From Gammaproteobacteria bacterium (GTDB lineage: Bacteria > Pseudomonadota > Gammaproteobacteria > Steroidobacterales > Foliamicaceae), in NCBI GenBank assembly GCA_009844425.1, contig VYBN01000017.1, positions 1-64,000 of the forward strand: 64,000 nt of DNA, in the 5' to 3' direction. Positions 25,168-35,105 of the stretch are shown piece after piece. A program made the translations under genes and the position numbers. Every line of letters starts with the position of its first letter. The stretch's first letter is position 1. The notes beneath the pieces were generated by a model. The model made no database searches, was not told the origin of the DNA, and saw nothing but the letters and a program-made list of their open reading frames with translations.

Positions 25168-27450
25168 ATGCGAAAGATACTGTTGGTCCTTACCGCCTTC
25201 TCGTTGCAACTGGTGATTGCGGAATCCGCCGTCGCGCAGGAATCGACCGTGGTGCTCGAAGAGATCGTCGTCACCGCGCAAAAGCGCGAAGAATCGCTCG
25301 CCGACGTGGGCATTGCGGTTGACGTTGTAAGCGGCGACCGGCTGCGCGAGGCCGGCGCCGTGTCGCTGATCGACGTTGCCCGCTACTCTCCGGGCCTCAA
25401 CATCCAGACGCCGTTCGGGGAATTCGGCTATCCGCTGATCGCGATCCGCGGCGTGAATACCGACGGGTTCATCGAAACGCTGCCGCAGTCGACCGGCGTG
25501 TATGCCGACGGCGTTTACGTATCGCAGCCGCCCATGCAGGCGTTCCGGCTGCTGGATCTGGAGCGAATGGAAGTGCTCAAGGGGCCGCAAGGGACCATAT
25601 ACGGCCGCAACACCATCGCAGGTGCGATCAATCTCATCTCGAAACGCCCCACGTTCGAGCCGGAAGGCTACGCCACGGTGGGATTCGGCCGCTACAGCCG
25701 CGCCTCGTTCGAGGGCGCCTACGGCGGACCCATTTCCGACACGGTCGCCGGGCGGTTTGCCGTGAAGGTCCTTCGCCAGACGGACGGCCCGCTGACCAAC
25801 ATGCATCCGGACAGGGACGATGGCGGCGAGCTGGATCAGCTTATGGCCAGAGGCTCACTGCTGTTCCGGCCCGGCGACGACGTCGAAGTGCTGGTCCGGG
25901 TCTATGCCGGACGCGACGATTCGGACGTCTGGCCATGGGCGACCATACCCGCGGGTCAGGACATCGACGGCGACGGCATTCCGGACCGGGTCTGTCCCGA
26001 ATATGCGCGCGGAGACGTTCCCGCCGCCCAGATGAATTGCCTGGCGCGGGACCCCTTTGTCAGCGGCGACACTTTCAACGACACCGATGGCGACCCCTAC
26101 ACTATCAACCAGAACTTCATCGGCGAACACGCGTACAAGTCCAGCGGTATTTCCGCGGAGGTGAACTGGGACCTGGGCGCAAGAACGGTAACGTCAGTGA
26201 CCGGCTGGGACGACTTCGAGCGGCACGACGTGCTGGATGAAGATGCAGGCCCGACCGTGGCGCTGGACGACGTGCGCAAGTCGGACGTGTCGCAGTTCTC
26301 GCAGGAGGTTCGCATCGCGTCGAACGCCGGCGAGGGCCTGCAGTGGCTGGCCGGCCTTTACTACTCTTCCGACGAACTGGAAGGCGATCCGGCCTTTGAC
26401 TCGGGCGGCCGGCAGGACTTCTCGGTGCTGGAAACCGACACCCTCGGCCTGTTCGGGCAGGTCGAGTATCCGCTGGCGGACAATCTGGTCGTGACCGTCG
26501 GCGGCCGCTGGACGGACGTGGAGCGCGATTTCTACTACGAAACGACCGGATTTTTTGCCGCCCCGGAATTGCAGGCGGGAGCGTCCAGCACCTTCTCGGA
26601 CAGCGATTACTCGGCCAGGCTGGCGCTGGACTGGAGCGTAAACGAGGACACGCTGGTGTACGCGAGCATATCCCGCGGATTCAACGCCGGCACCTTCAAC
26701 AGCCAGTTCCTGGCGACGGTGGATAACCTCGAACCGACGAAATCGGAATCCCTTACCGCCTACGAGGTGGGTCTGAAGTCAACGCTCGCCGGCGGCCGCG
26801 CCAGCGTCGAGGCGGCGGTCTATTTCTATGACGCGACCGACCCGCAGGTGGTGGCGGTCGAGCCTCTGAGCCTGATCTCGGCCAATTTCCTGATCAACGC
26901 CGACGATTCGCAGATGCAGGGCGCCGAACTGCAGCTTCGGGCCCTCGCGACCGATTGGCTGGAGCTGAGTTTCGGCGCAGCTTACATCGACAGCGAATAC
27001 GGCAATCTCATCACCTCCATTGCCGGCACGGGCACGGGCAGTCCGTATCCCGACAACGCACCGGTGTTCGGTTCCACGCTGGCGGACCTCACCGGCAACC
27101 GCATTCCGAACACGCCGGAACTGAGCATCAATTCCGCGGCCACGGTGCAATGGCCGGTGAGCGCGGGGTGGACCTTCATGGGGCAGCTGGATTTTCTCTG
27201 GGAAGACGACATCCCGCGTGACCTGCGCGCCTCTCCGGCGCTGTACTCCGAAGCCCACATCGACGTGGACCTGCGGCTGGCGCTGCAGTCCACCGACGGC
27301 AAGTGGGACGCCGCCTTCTGGGTGCGGAACCTGACCGACGAGACCTACCTCACCGAAGCGTACGAAGTGCTCGGATTCGGCTTCTACATCGCGGCCGGCA
27401 ACTACAACTACCCAAGGACCTTCGGGCTCGAACTGACCCGTACCTTCTAG
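25168..27450 (+). CDS. TonB-dependent receptor
   Basis: TonB box-like EEIVVTAQKREESLADVGIAVDVVSGDRL, plug motif LKGPQGTIYGRNTIAGAINLISKRP, C-terminal beta-barrel ending in F. Confidence 0.96.
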   Translation: MRKILLVLTAFSLQLVIAESAVAQESTVVLEEIVVTAQKREESLADVGIAVDVVSGDRLREAGAVSLIDVARYSPGLNIQTPFGEFGYPLIAIRGVNTDGFIETLPQSTGVYADGVYVSQPPMQAFRLLDLERMEVLKGPQGTIYGRNTIAGAINLISKRPTFEPEGYATVGFGRYSRASFEGAYGGPISDTVAGRFAVKVLRQTDGPLTNMHPDRDDGGELDQLMARGSLLFRPGDDVEVLVRVYAGRDDSDVWPWATIPAGQDIDGDGIPDRVCPEYARGDVPAAQMNCLARDPFVSGDTFNDTDGDPYTINQNFIGEHAYKSSGISAEVNWDLGARTVTSVTGWDDFERHDVLDEDAGPTVALDDVRKSDVSQFSQEVRIASNAGEGLQWLAGLYYSSDELEGDPAFDSGGRQDFSVLETDTLGLFGQVEYPLADNLVVTVGGRWTDVERDFYYETTGFFAAPELQAGASSTFSDSDYSARLALDWSVNEDTLVYASISRGFNAGTFNSQFLATVDNLEPTKSESLTAYEVGLKSTLAGGRASVEAAVYFYDATDPQVVAVEPLSLISANFLINADDSQMQGAELQLRALATDWLELSFGAAYIDSEYGNLITSIAGTGTGSPYPDNAPVFGSTLADLTGNRIPNTPELSINSAATVQWPVSAGWTFMGQLDFLWEDDIPRDLRASPALYSEAHIDVDLRLALQSTDGKWDAAFWVRNLTDETYLTEAYEVLGFGFYIAAGNYNYPRTFGLELTRTF

Positions 27451-27650
27451 GCCGGCGGCGCGAGAGACGTGAGGCGATGCTGGCCGCCCGCGACGAGGGC
27501 GCGCTCAAGGGAGTGCGGGCGGAGATTCGAGATATCGGCCCCGGCACTGCGGCGATCTGCTATCCGCTCGACGTGACCGACGCGCCGGCTGTCCGCAAGC
27601 TCATTTCCTCACTTGCGTCCGGACACTGGGCCATCCGCATTAGGTGCTGA
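27450..27650 (+). pseudogene. Remnant of an SDR-family gene
   Basis: Frame reads GRRRERREAMLAARDEGALKGVRAEIRDIGPGTAAICYPLDVTDAPAVRKLISSLASG: SDR-like internal segment without N-terminal TGxxxGxG or catalytic YxxxK. Confidence 0.5.
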
Positions 27651-27654
27651 ACTT

Positions 27655-28782
27655 ATGAAACTGGACAACCGTAACTTCGCCGGCGCGCTGGGCATCTACA
27701 CGATCGGAGGGCTGTTCTGGGCGTTCCTGCCGTTCTTCGTGGGGCTGAAGGTGTCGACCGGCGGTTTCAGCCAGACGCAGGCAGGTTCGCTCGGTTCGGC
27801 CTACCTGATCGGCTTTTCGCTTGCGTCCATGACCGCGCTTTGGTGGGCGGGCCGTTTCGACTGGCGGAAACTGGCCGGGGTAATGGCCGCCGTGGTGATC
27901 GCAGCGCTGCTGCTTCTGGCAAGGGTCGAGGGCTTTGGATTGAGTCTCATGATCGTGCCCATCGTGGGGCTCATGATGGGCGCTTTCTGGACGGTCGCGT
28001 ACCGGATCTTCAGCGGCTCGGCAAACCCGGAACGCGCCTTCTCGATCGGAATCGTCGTGTCGTACAGCGCGCTTGCGCTGGTGACCTTCATCATCGGCGA
28101 CTACGTCGTGGCCGACTTCGGGCTGAGCGGCTCCAGCTATGTGCTGGGCGGCGTCGTGCTGGTGCTGGCGCTGTCGGCGCTGCTGCTGCCGCGGGGCCTG
28201 GAATCGGGGGGCGACGACGGCGGCCAGGCCTCGTATCGGCCTTCGCTGCCGGTGGCGCTGGCGCTTCTGGCGATCCTGGGCACCAGTTTCGGCTTTGCGG
28301 CCGTGTGGGCCTTTACCGAGAGAATCGGCATCGACGCGGGTTTCAATACGTCGCAGATCAGCCCGGTCATCGCGTCCAACTTGTTGGCTTCGGCGGGCGG
28401 CTCGGTGCTGGCGACCCTGCTGGGGATGCGGGTCGGACGCATGCTGCCGCTGTTCGCGGGCATGCTCGCGATCCTGGTGTCCATCGTCAGCCTGGCCGCG
28501 GTGGACAGTTTTTCGACCTATGCGGCGGCGGTCGCCGGCCTGGGTCTTTCCATCGGCTTCGTCATGCCCTACCAGATGGGCTATCTCGCCGCGCTCGATC
28601 GCGATAACCGGTTTGTGCTGCTGATTGCCGCCGCTCAGGGGCTCGGGTCGGCGGCGGGACCGTTTGCCGGGGGCGCCGCGGCGGACGCCGGCGGATACCG
28701 CCTGCTGGTCATCGTGGCCGGCGCCGTCGTTGCCGCAAGCATGCTGGCCATACTGATATCAAGGGTGAAGAACGAATCATGA
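27655..28782 (+). CDS. MFS transporter
   Basis: About 12 hydrophobic segments; MFS-like organisation; in the TonB cluster. Confidence 0.85.
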   Translation: MKLDNRNFAGALGIYTIGGLFWAFLPFFVGLKVSTGGFSQTQAGSLGSAYLIGFSLASMTALWWAGRFDWRKLAGVMAAVVIAALLLLARVEGFGLSLMIVPIVGLMMGAFWTVAYRIFSGSANPERAFSIGIVVSYSALALVTFIIGDYVVADFGLSGSSYVLGGVVLVLALSALLLPRGLESGGDDGGQASYRPSLPVALALLAILGTSFGFAAVWAFTERIGIDAGFNTSQISPVIASNLLASAGGSVLATLLGMRVGRMLPLFAGMLAILVSIVSLAAVDSFSTYAAAVAGLGLSIGFVMPYQMGYLAALDRDNRFVLLIAAAQGLGSAAGPFAGGAAADAGGYRLLVIVAGAVVAASMLAILISRVKNES

Positions 28783-29543
28783 GCATTGTTCAGGAATACC
28801 GGCGATTGCTGGAGGAGAAGCTGGCTCTCGTGTTTGACAACCAGGAAGACACGATCGACAAGGCGGCGGAGATCTGCGCCGCCAGCATCGGAAAGGGCAA
28901 ACTGGTGTTTACCTTCGGAACGGGCCATGGCTCGTTCGCCGCGCTGGAGATGTTCCCCCGCACCGGCACCGCTGTGGGGTTCCGGCCGATCGTCGAGAGC
29001 ACGATGATCTCCTTTCATCGCGTTCTGGGCGACATGGGGGCGAGGCAATACCGGTTCATTCACGCCCAGGAAGGCTACGGGAAGGCGATACTGTCCTCGC
29101 ATCAGACCGACCCGGACGATGCGATGCTGATCTTCTCGCATTCGGGAATCAATGCCGTGACCATGGACATCGCCGTCGGCGCCAGGGAGATCGGCATGAA
29201 GGTCATCGGCGTAACCAGTGTCCCGCACTCTTCGCAAGTCCCGTCCCGGCATTCTTCCGGCAAGCGCCTGTTCGAAGCGGCCGATGTCGTGATCGATACC
29301 GGCGCCCCGCTGGGCGATGCCGGCATTTCCATCGACGGCCTGGAAGGCAGCGTCGGCGCCACTTCGACCAGCGTTGCGATAGCCGTGGGGCAGGCCATCA
29401 ACGCCGCCACGGTGGAAAAGCTGGTGGCGCGCGGCGCGCAGCCGATGATCATGGTCAGTCCGAACACCACCGAGAAGGCCCGGGCGAACCGGCTCAACGA
29501 TCTGAACTACGAGGAGTTGTGGCGGCGCTTGTCCTCGCGGTAA
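28779..29543 (+). CDS. SIS-domain phosphosugar-binding protein/isomerase
   Basis: KGKLVFTFGTGHGSFAALEMFPRTG, DAMLIFSHSGINAVTMDIAVGAREIGMKVIGVTSVPHS: SIS domain. Confidence 0.88.
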   Translation: MSIVQEYRRLLEEKLALVFDNQEDTIDKAAEICAASIGKGKLVFTFGTGHGSFAALEMFPRTGTAVGFRPIVESTMISFHRVLGDMGARQYRFIHAQEGYGKAILSSHQTDPDDAMLIFSHSGINAVTMDIAVGAREIGMKVIGVTSVPHSSQVPSRHSSGKRLFEAADVVIDTGAPLGDAGISIDGLEGSVGATSTSVAIAVGQAINAATVEKLVARGAQPMIMVSPNTTEKARANRLNDLNYEELWRRLSSR

Positions 29544-29553
29544 CCTCCCGCGA

Positions 29554-31014
29554 ATGCCAGCGTCACTAGAGTGCCTGCCCTTCTACGGGGGCGAATTTCA
29601 CGCCCCGGCGTCCGGCGAGTGGCACGTTGTAGACGATCCAGCGGACGGTTCGCGGGTCGGCCGCTGTGCGCTCGCGAACGCCGCGGACATTGACCGGGCC
29701 GTCGGCCATGCGTTGCGGGCGAAATCCTCATGGGCGGCAATTCACGCGGACGAGCGCGCCGCGGTCCTCCATCGCGCCGCGGACCGGGTCGAGGCGCGCA
29801 TCGACGAGATCGCGGAACTCCTTACCAGGGAGCAGGGCAAGCCGCTTTGCGACAGCCGCAAGGAGATCGGTTTCGGGGTCCAGGTAATCCGTTATTACGC
29901 CGAGGAAGGCCGGCGCAAGTTCGGCTCGCTACGGCCTTCCTCCCTGCCGAACGTCAAGAACGTGGTTTCGTATTTCCCGGTGGGGGTGGTGGGCGCCATC
30001 GTGCCCTGGAACTACCCCGTGGACCTGTATTGCTGGAAGGTGGCGCCGGCCCTGGCGGCCGGCTGTCCGATCGTGGTCAAGCCGCCGCACGAAACCCCGT
30101 TCGCCATCGCCGCGGTACTGGAGTGCTTCGTGGAGGCGGGCGTTCCTTCGGGCGTGCTGGCCAATCTGCCGGGCACCGGCGTGGATGCGGGCGCCGCACT
30201 GGCGCGCCACCCGGACGTCGCCTGCATCTCCGCCACCGCCTCGGTGGCGGCCGGACAGGACATCATGCGAAATGCGGCCGGCAACCTGAAACGACTGTCG
30301 CTGGAACTGGGCGGGCATTCTCCGTTCATCGTGCTGCCCGACGCGGACATCGAAGCGGCCGCCAAGGCCGCCATGCGCCGTTCGTTCTCCAACATGGGGC
30401 AGATCTGCATCACGGTGAACCGCATCCTCACCCACCCCGAAGCCCACTCGCCGTTCGTGGACGCGCTGGTCGCGGAAACGGAAACGATCGAGCTCGGCCC
30501 CGGGCTCGATCCCGGCCGGCTGTACGGTCCGGTCACGACGGCCTCGGTAATCGAACGCTCGCAACTCCACATCGAAGACGCCGTATCCAAAGGCGCCAGG
30601 ATCGTCACCGGCGGAGGCCGCGCCGCAAGCGGAGAACTGGGCAAAGGCCTGTTCTTTCAGCCCACGTTGGTCGACGACGCGCCGCTCGACAGCCTTCCGA
30701 TGACCGAGGAAACCTATGGGCCGGTGGCCGCCATCCGAAGCTGCGGGTCGCTGGATGAGTTGCTGGCCGTGTCGAACAGCCTCAGCTTCGGGCTCGCCGC
30801 CTATGTGTACTCGGAGGACCTGGAGCTGGCCTGGGCGTTGGCGGACCGCCTGGAATTCGGGGCCGTCGGCATCAACGTGTCCGACACTTCGGAACTCCAG
30901 GCGCCGTTCGGCGGCTGGAAGCTCAGCGGTTTCGGCCGGGAACTCGGTCCGGAGGGCCTGGACGCGTTTCTCGAGCCCAAACATGTCAAGATGCGTGTGA
31001 ACCCGCTGGGGTAA
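29554..31014 (+). CDS. Aldehyde dehydrogenase
   Basis: VVGAIVPWNYPVDLYCWKVAPALAAG, LSLELGGHSPFIV, SFSNMGQICITVNRI, EETYGPVAAI. Confidence 0.95.
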   Translation: MPASLECLPFYGGEFHAPASGEWHVVDDPADGSRVGRCALANAADIDRAVGHALRAKSSWAAIHADERAAVLHRAADRVEARIDEIAELLTREQGKPLCDSRKEIGFGVQVIRYYAEEGRRKFGSLRPSSLPNVKNVVSYFPVGVVGAIVPWNYPVDLYCWKVAPALAAGCPIVVKPPHETPFAIAAVLECFVEAGVPSGVLANLPGTGVDAGAALARHPDVACISATASVAAGQDIMRNAAGNLKRLSLELGGHSPFIVLPDADIEAAAKAAMRRSFSNMGQICITVNRILTHPEAHSPFVDALVAETETIELGPGLDPGRLYGPVTTASVIERSQLHIEDAVSKGARIVTGGGRAASGELGKGLFFQPTLVDDAPLDSLPMTEETYGPVAAIRSCGSLDELLAVSNSLSFGLAAYVYSEDLELAWALADRLEFGAVGINVSDTSELQAPFGGWKLSGFGRELGPEGLDAFLEPKHVKMRVNPLG

Positions 31015-31050
31015 AGGCATCTGTGAGACACAACACCAAGAGGAGTATTT

Positions 31051-31998
31051 GTGAGCATTCACCCGGAACTGCTGCCCTTTCGCGATCAATTCCCGACGCT
31101 GGAATTGACCGGCGAAAACCTGGTGCAGACGCGCGGTGAACTGAACCGGATGACGCTGGAGACGGCGGCGGCGATAGAAGGTTTCGATCACGTCGACGTC
31201 GCGGACAGGCAGATCGAGGGCCCGTCCTCCGGCCAGTCGCTCAGGCTCCGGCTGTATTCGCGCGGCGATTCACCGGGCTTGCGGCCGTGTCTGTTGTGGA
31301 TCCACGGCGGCGGCTACATTCTGGGTTGTCCGGAGATGGACGAGCAGCTTCTTTGCCGCAAGGCCGACGAGCTGGGCTGCCTGGTCGTGGCCGTCGATTA
31401 CCGCCTGGCGCCCGAGCATCCGTATCCGGCAGCGCTCGACGATTGCGATGCGGCCCTGGGATGGATCCTGCAGAACGCCGCCGACCTGGGCGTGGACACG
31501 AGCAGGCTGGTGCTCGGCGGCGCGAGCGCCGGCGGCGGCCTGGCGGCCGCGCTGGCGCTTCGTGCGCGGGACCGCCGGCCCGGCGCGATTTCCTTTCAGT
31601 GCCTGATATATCCCATGCTCGACTACCGCACGGGCGCCTCGGAAGCGGAAAGCGCACGGGATTACTGGCTGTGGGGCGCCAATCACAACCGCTTCGCCTG
31701 GAACGCTTATCTGGGGCCGAATGACCTGACTCATGGCGTTTCGCCGTTTGCTTCTCCGGCGGCGGCCAGTCGACTCGACGGCCTGCCGCCCACGTACCTT
31801 TGCATCGGAGACCAGGACCTCTTCTACGAGGAGGACATCGATTACGCGCGCCGGCTTCGGGACAGCGGAGTTGCGGTGGAACTCGAAGTCGTCCCCGGGG
31901 CTCCGCACGGCTTCGACAAATTGCCTGCGCCCTTGTCCGAACAGTCCCTGCAGCGCCGATTCAAGGCGCTTTCCCGGCATTTCTCGGCGCAAGCCTGA
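31051..31998 (+). CDS. Alpha/beta hydrolase (HSL-type esterase)
   Basis: LWIHGGGYILG oxyanion motif, LGGASAGGGLAAALALRARD nucleophile elbow, PHGFDKL catalytic His. Confidence 0.93.
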   Translation: MSIHPELLPFRDQFPTLELTGENLVQTRGELNRMTLETAAAIEGFDHVDVADRQIEGPSSGQSLRLRLYSRGDSPGLRPCLLWIHGGGYILGCPEMDEQLLCRKADELGCLVVAVDYRLAPEHPYPAALDDCDAALGWILQNAADLGVDTSRLVLGGASAGGGLAAALALRARDRRPGAISFQCLIYPMLDYRTGASEAESARDYWLWGANHNRFAWNAYLGPNDLTHGVSPFASPAAASRLDGLPPTYLCIGDQDLFYEEDIDYARRLRDSGVAVELEVVPGAPHGFDKLPAPLSEQSLQRRFKALSRHFSAQA

Positions 31999-32040
31999 AT
32001 CGGACGGATGGATGCACAATTTTCCGAATAACCAGCCTAT

Positions 32041-32148
32041 ATGGCTGGAGGCAGGCAATACGCTGTCACCGAAGGAAGGCGCAACTGGGTCTATTCCTAC
32101 AAGAATGGCGATTCAGTAATCGTCCGCAGCCTGCGCGGGACTGAATAA
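32041..32148 (+). CDS. Small ORF immediately upstream of the MTase gene
   Basis: ATG..TAA reads MAGGRQYAVTEGRRNWVYSYKNGDSVIVRSLRGTE; stop abuts the TTG start of the MTase. Confidence 0.3.
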   Translation: MAGGRQYAVTEGRRNWVYSYKNGDSVIVRSLRGTE

Positions 32149-33255
32149 TTGGCAATTAAGGGTATTATTGCAGCCACTAATCGCCGATCAAGCAAGGATG
32201 CGAAGTTGTTACAGCGTGAACTGATTTCCGGGCGTGTTTCGCCGCCGTCCGAACTGACTGCAGGACAGAAGTTTGTTCGGCAGCAGTCTACGATTCACTT
32301 TGATTTAGCAGAACACTGCTATCAGGATTGGCCTGCGCCGACGTGTATTGTTGTTGATGGTCCATACGGCGTTAATGGGTTTCCGGGTGACATGCCAACT
32401 GCTGGTGAATTGGCCGAATGGTATGAACCTCATATCAAGGCATGGAGTAACCGCGCTACGCCGGAAACTACGCTCTGGTTCTGGGGCACGGAAGTTGGGT
32501 GGGCGAATGTACATCCGATCCTCGTGGAATACGGCTGGGATTACCGGTGTTGCAATATTTGGGACAAAGGGCTGGGACATATTGCGGGAAACAGCAATAC
32601 CCGCACCTTGAGAAAATTCCCCGTAGTTACCGAGGTATGCGCACATTACGTGAATTCACCTCGCTTTGACACGGGTGGAGTGCCGCTTACCATGCAGCAG
32701 TGGCTTCGAAGCGAGTGGAGGCGCACCGGCCTTCCGCTACGGCTCGCAAATGAGGCATGCGGCGTAGCCAATGCGGCGACGAGAAAGTACTTGACGGCAG
32801 ATCACCATTGGTATTACCCGCCCGTTGAGACTTTCGTAAGACTGGTTGAGTTCGCCAATGAATACGGCGACCCTGCCGGCCGACCTTATTTCAGCATAAA
32901 CTGCAGAAGTCCCGTTTCCGGCGATCAATGGGCTCGTATGCGCGCCAAGTTCTCTTGCGAAATCGGAATTACAAATGTCTGGCGTGAGCCTCAGGTAAGC
33001 GGTTCCGAGCGAATTCAAGGAACTCGAACCGGGATGCGTTACAAATTCAGCAGCCTCCACGGCAGTCAGAAGCCTCTAAGGCTCATGGAATTGATCATTA
33101 AAGCCTCTACGGAACGAGGCGACACAGTGTGGGAGCCTTTTGGGGGCCTGTGCCCCGGGGCCGTTATTTCGTACCGATTGGGTCGCACGTATTTTGGCGC
33201 AGAAATGAACTCGGAATTCTTCAGCGCCGCAGTCGAAAGACTCCGATCCGCTTAA
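32149..33255 (+). CDS. DNA methyltransferase, probably beta-class, of a type II-like R-M system
   Basis: CIVVDGPYGVNG (motif IV-like) precedes WEPFGGLCPGAVISYRLGRTYFGAEMN (motif I-like); TTG start; lower GC than surroundings. Confidence 0.8.
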   Translation: MAIKGIIAATNRRSSKDAKLLQRELISGRVSPPSELTAGQKFVRQQSTIHFDLAEHCYQDWPAPTCIVVDGPYGVNGFPGDMPTAGELAEWYEPHIKAWSNRATPETTLWFWGTEVGWANVHPILVEYGWDYRCCNIWDKGLGHIAGNSNTRTLRKFPVVTEVCAHYVNSPRFDTGGVPLTMQQWLRSEWRRTGLPLRLANEACGVANAATRKYLTADHHWYYPPVETFVRLVEFANEYGDPAGRPYFSINCRSPVSGDQWARMRAKFSCEIGITNVWREPQVSGSERIQGTRTGMRYKFSSLHGSQKPLRLMELIIKASTERGDTVWEPFGGLCPGAVISYRLGRTYFGAEMNSEFFSAAVERLRSA

Positions 33256-33270
33256 GCGGCAGCGAACCAC

Positions 33271-34173
33271 ATGGAACCGACACGAAAGCTTCCGCGCAAG
33301 GATTGGAAACATATCCGACTCTATCAGGGTGTGCGGGAAGCAATAAGCAGCCTTCCCATTCATTTTCGGACAGAGACCAATATTGCAGGCATCATGGCGA
33401 CAGATCTGCATACTTTGAATACGGTTCTGGGCGCGACGATTGAGGAGCAAGTGGTTCGCACCATGAATCTACTGAGAAATACTTGGGATCCTGAAGATCG
33501 GTATGCGCTGTTCAGCTTTGTAAGGCAGGCTCAGACATTCCCGGATGTTCTCTTGCGCAGCACAGCAAGCAGGGAGATATTGCTCGGCATTGAATTAAAG
33601 GGCTGGTACCTGCTCGCAAAGGAAGCTGAGCCCAGCCTCAGGTTTCAAACAACAGCTGCGGCGTGTGCAAAACAGGACTTGGTCGTGGTTGTACCGTGGG
33701 TCTTGGGCAATGTCATCGGTGGGTCGCCGGTGTTGTTTGCACCATTTGTGGAGTCTGCGAAATATGCGGCGGAGTTCCGCAACTATTTCTGGCAAGAGGT
33801 TCGAAGGACGAGCCAGGACACCAGGATTACAGTTCCGGAAGGTGTCACTCCGTACCCGGCAAAATCAGATCAAATATTGGACAAGCCCGCCCAGGATGGA
33901 GGGGGTAATTTTGGTCGGATTGCGCGAACTGGCCTAATGGACGATTACAAGGCAAAGCTTGATGACATCCCACTTTGCGGCATAAGCACAGTGTATTGGC
34001 GAGATTTCCTAAAGACATTCCAGGAGAGCACGACTTATGCATCGGCCCGTGAAGCCTTGCAGCGTCTGAGAAGGCGCTTGGAGGGGCAGCAGCACGCTTC
34101 GTCGGCGTCTGCTGAATCTGCACTTGTAATTGTCCGCGAACTTGAGCGGTTAATTGACATTGGTAGTGGGTGA
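33271..34173 (+). CDS. Putative type II restriction endonuclease
   Basis: Directly downstream of the MTase; ILLGIELKGWYLLAKEAEPSLRFQTT carries an E-x-K PD-(D/E)XK-like core. Confidence 0.7.
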   Translation: MEPTRKLPRKDWKHIRLYQGVREAISSLPIHFRTETNIAGIMATDLHTLNTVLGATIEEQVVRTMNLLRNTWDPEDRYALFSFVRQAQTFPDVLLRSTASREILLGIELKGWYLLAKEAEPSLRFQTTAAACAKQDLVVVVPWVLGNVIGGSPVLFAPFVESAKYAAEFRNYFWQEVRRTSQDTRITVPEGVTPYPAKSDQILDKPAQDGGGNFGRIARTGLMDDYKAKLDDIPLCGISTVYWRDFLKTFQESTTYASAREALQRLRRRLEGQQHASSASAESALVIVRELERLIDIGSG

Positions 34174-34232
34174 GCAGCCATCGCTATAAGGCTTGCTATA
34201 GACCGACCTGACAGAATCGCTTTACGAGAGCC

Positions 34233-34892
34233 ATGAAAGCCGAATTCTGGCTTGACAAGTGGAAGCTGAACGAGATCGGGTTCCACCAGGAATCCACCAA
34301 CGAGTCCTTGCAGGCGCATTGGCCGTCGGTGCGGGCGCCGGCGGGCGGCGCCGTGCTGGTGCCGCTGTGCGGCAAGTCGCTGGACATGTGCTGGCTGGCG
34401 GAGCAGGGCCACGCGATAATCGGCATCGAGGTGAGCGCGCTGGCCTGCACAGCTTTCTTCGCCGGACTGGAACTCAAGCCGCGCATCGAAGAGTCGGGAG
34501 AGCTGCTCAGCATGAGCGCCGGACCCTACCGCCTGCTGCGGGGCGACTTCTTCGCGTCAACCGTTGCGGACATCGGTGCTGTGGACGCGTTCTACGACCG
34601 TGCCGCGCTGGTAGCCATGCCCCCTGACATGCAGCCGGACTACGTCCGTCAACTGATCGGACTGTTGCCTCCGGGCACGGTCGGCATCGTGAACTGTGTC
34701 GAGTATCCGTCGGACGCGATGGAGGGACCGCCGTTCTCCATCGACGAGGCCCGTTTACGCCAACTGCTGTCGCCGTATTGCCGGGTGGAAAGGTGCGCGA
34801 GCAGGGAAGTCGAGGTCCTGGGTTCCGGATTGAAGGAGCGCGGCCTGGCCAGACTGACGGAAACGGTGTACAGGGTCCGCGTCAATCCATAG
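34233..34892 (+). CDS. tpm: Thiopurine S-methyltransferase family protein
   Basis: FWLDKWKLNEIGFHQESTN, VLVPLCGKSLDMCWLAEQGHAIIGIEVS, FYDRAALVAMPPDMQPDY. Confidence 0.92.
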   Translation: MKAEFWLDKWKLNEIGFHQESTNESLQAHWPSVRAPAGGAVLVPLCGKSLDMCWLAEQGHAIIGIEVSALACTAFFAGLELKPRIEESGELLSMSAGPYRLLRGDFFASTVADIGAVDAFYDRAALVAMPPDMQPDYVRQLIGLLPPGTVGIVNCVEYPSDAMEGPPFSIDEARLRQLLSPYCRVERCASREVEVLGSGLKERGLARLTETVYRVRVNP

Positions 34893-35105
34893 CGCTGGGC
34901 CTGCCGGTTCAGCACTGCGACGGCAGCGAATGCCACGATTCTCAAGGCCATATGACGTTCTCCCGCTTTGAATTGCCCGGTGCCGATAATGGGATGCAGG
35001 AGAGGCCGGAAAGCGTTGCGCGGGCTCCAGGGGACGCTTCGCGTCATTCCTTGCCTTCGGGCGCCGCGAAGTACAATCAATCGGCCCGATACACGATAGG
35101 CAGTG

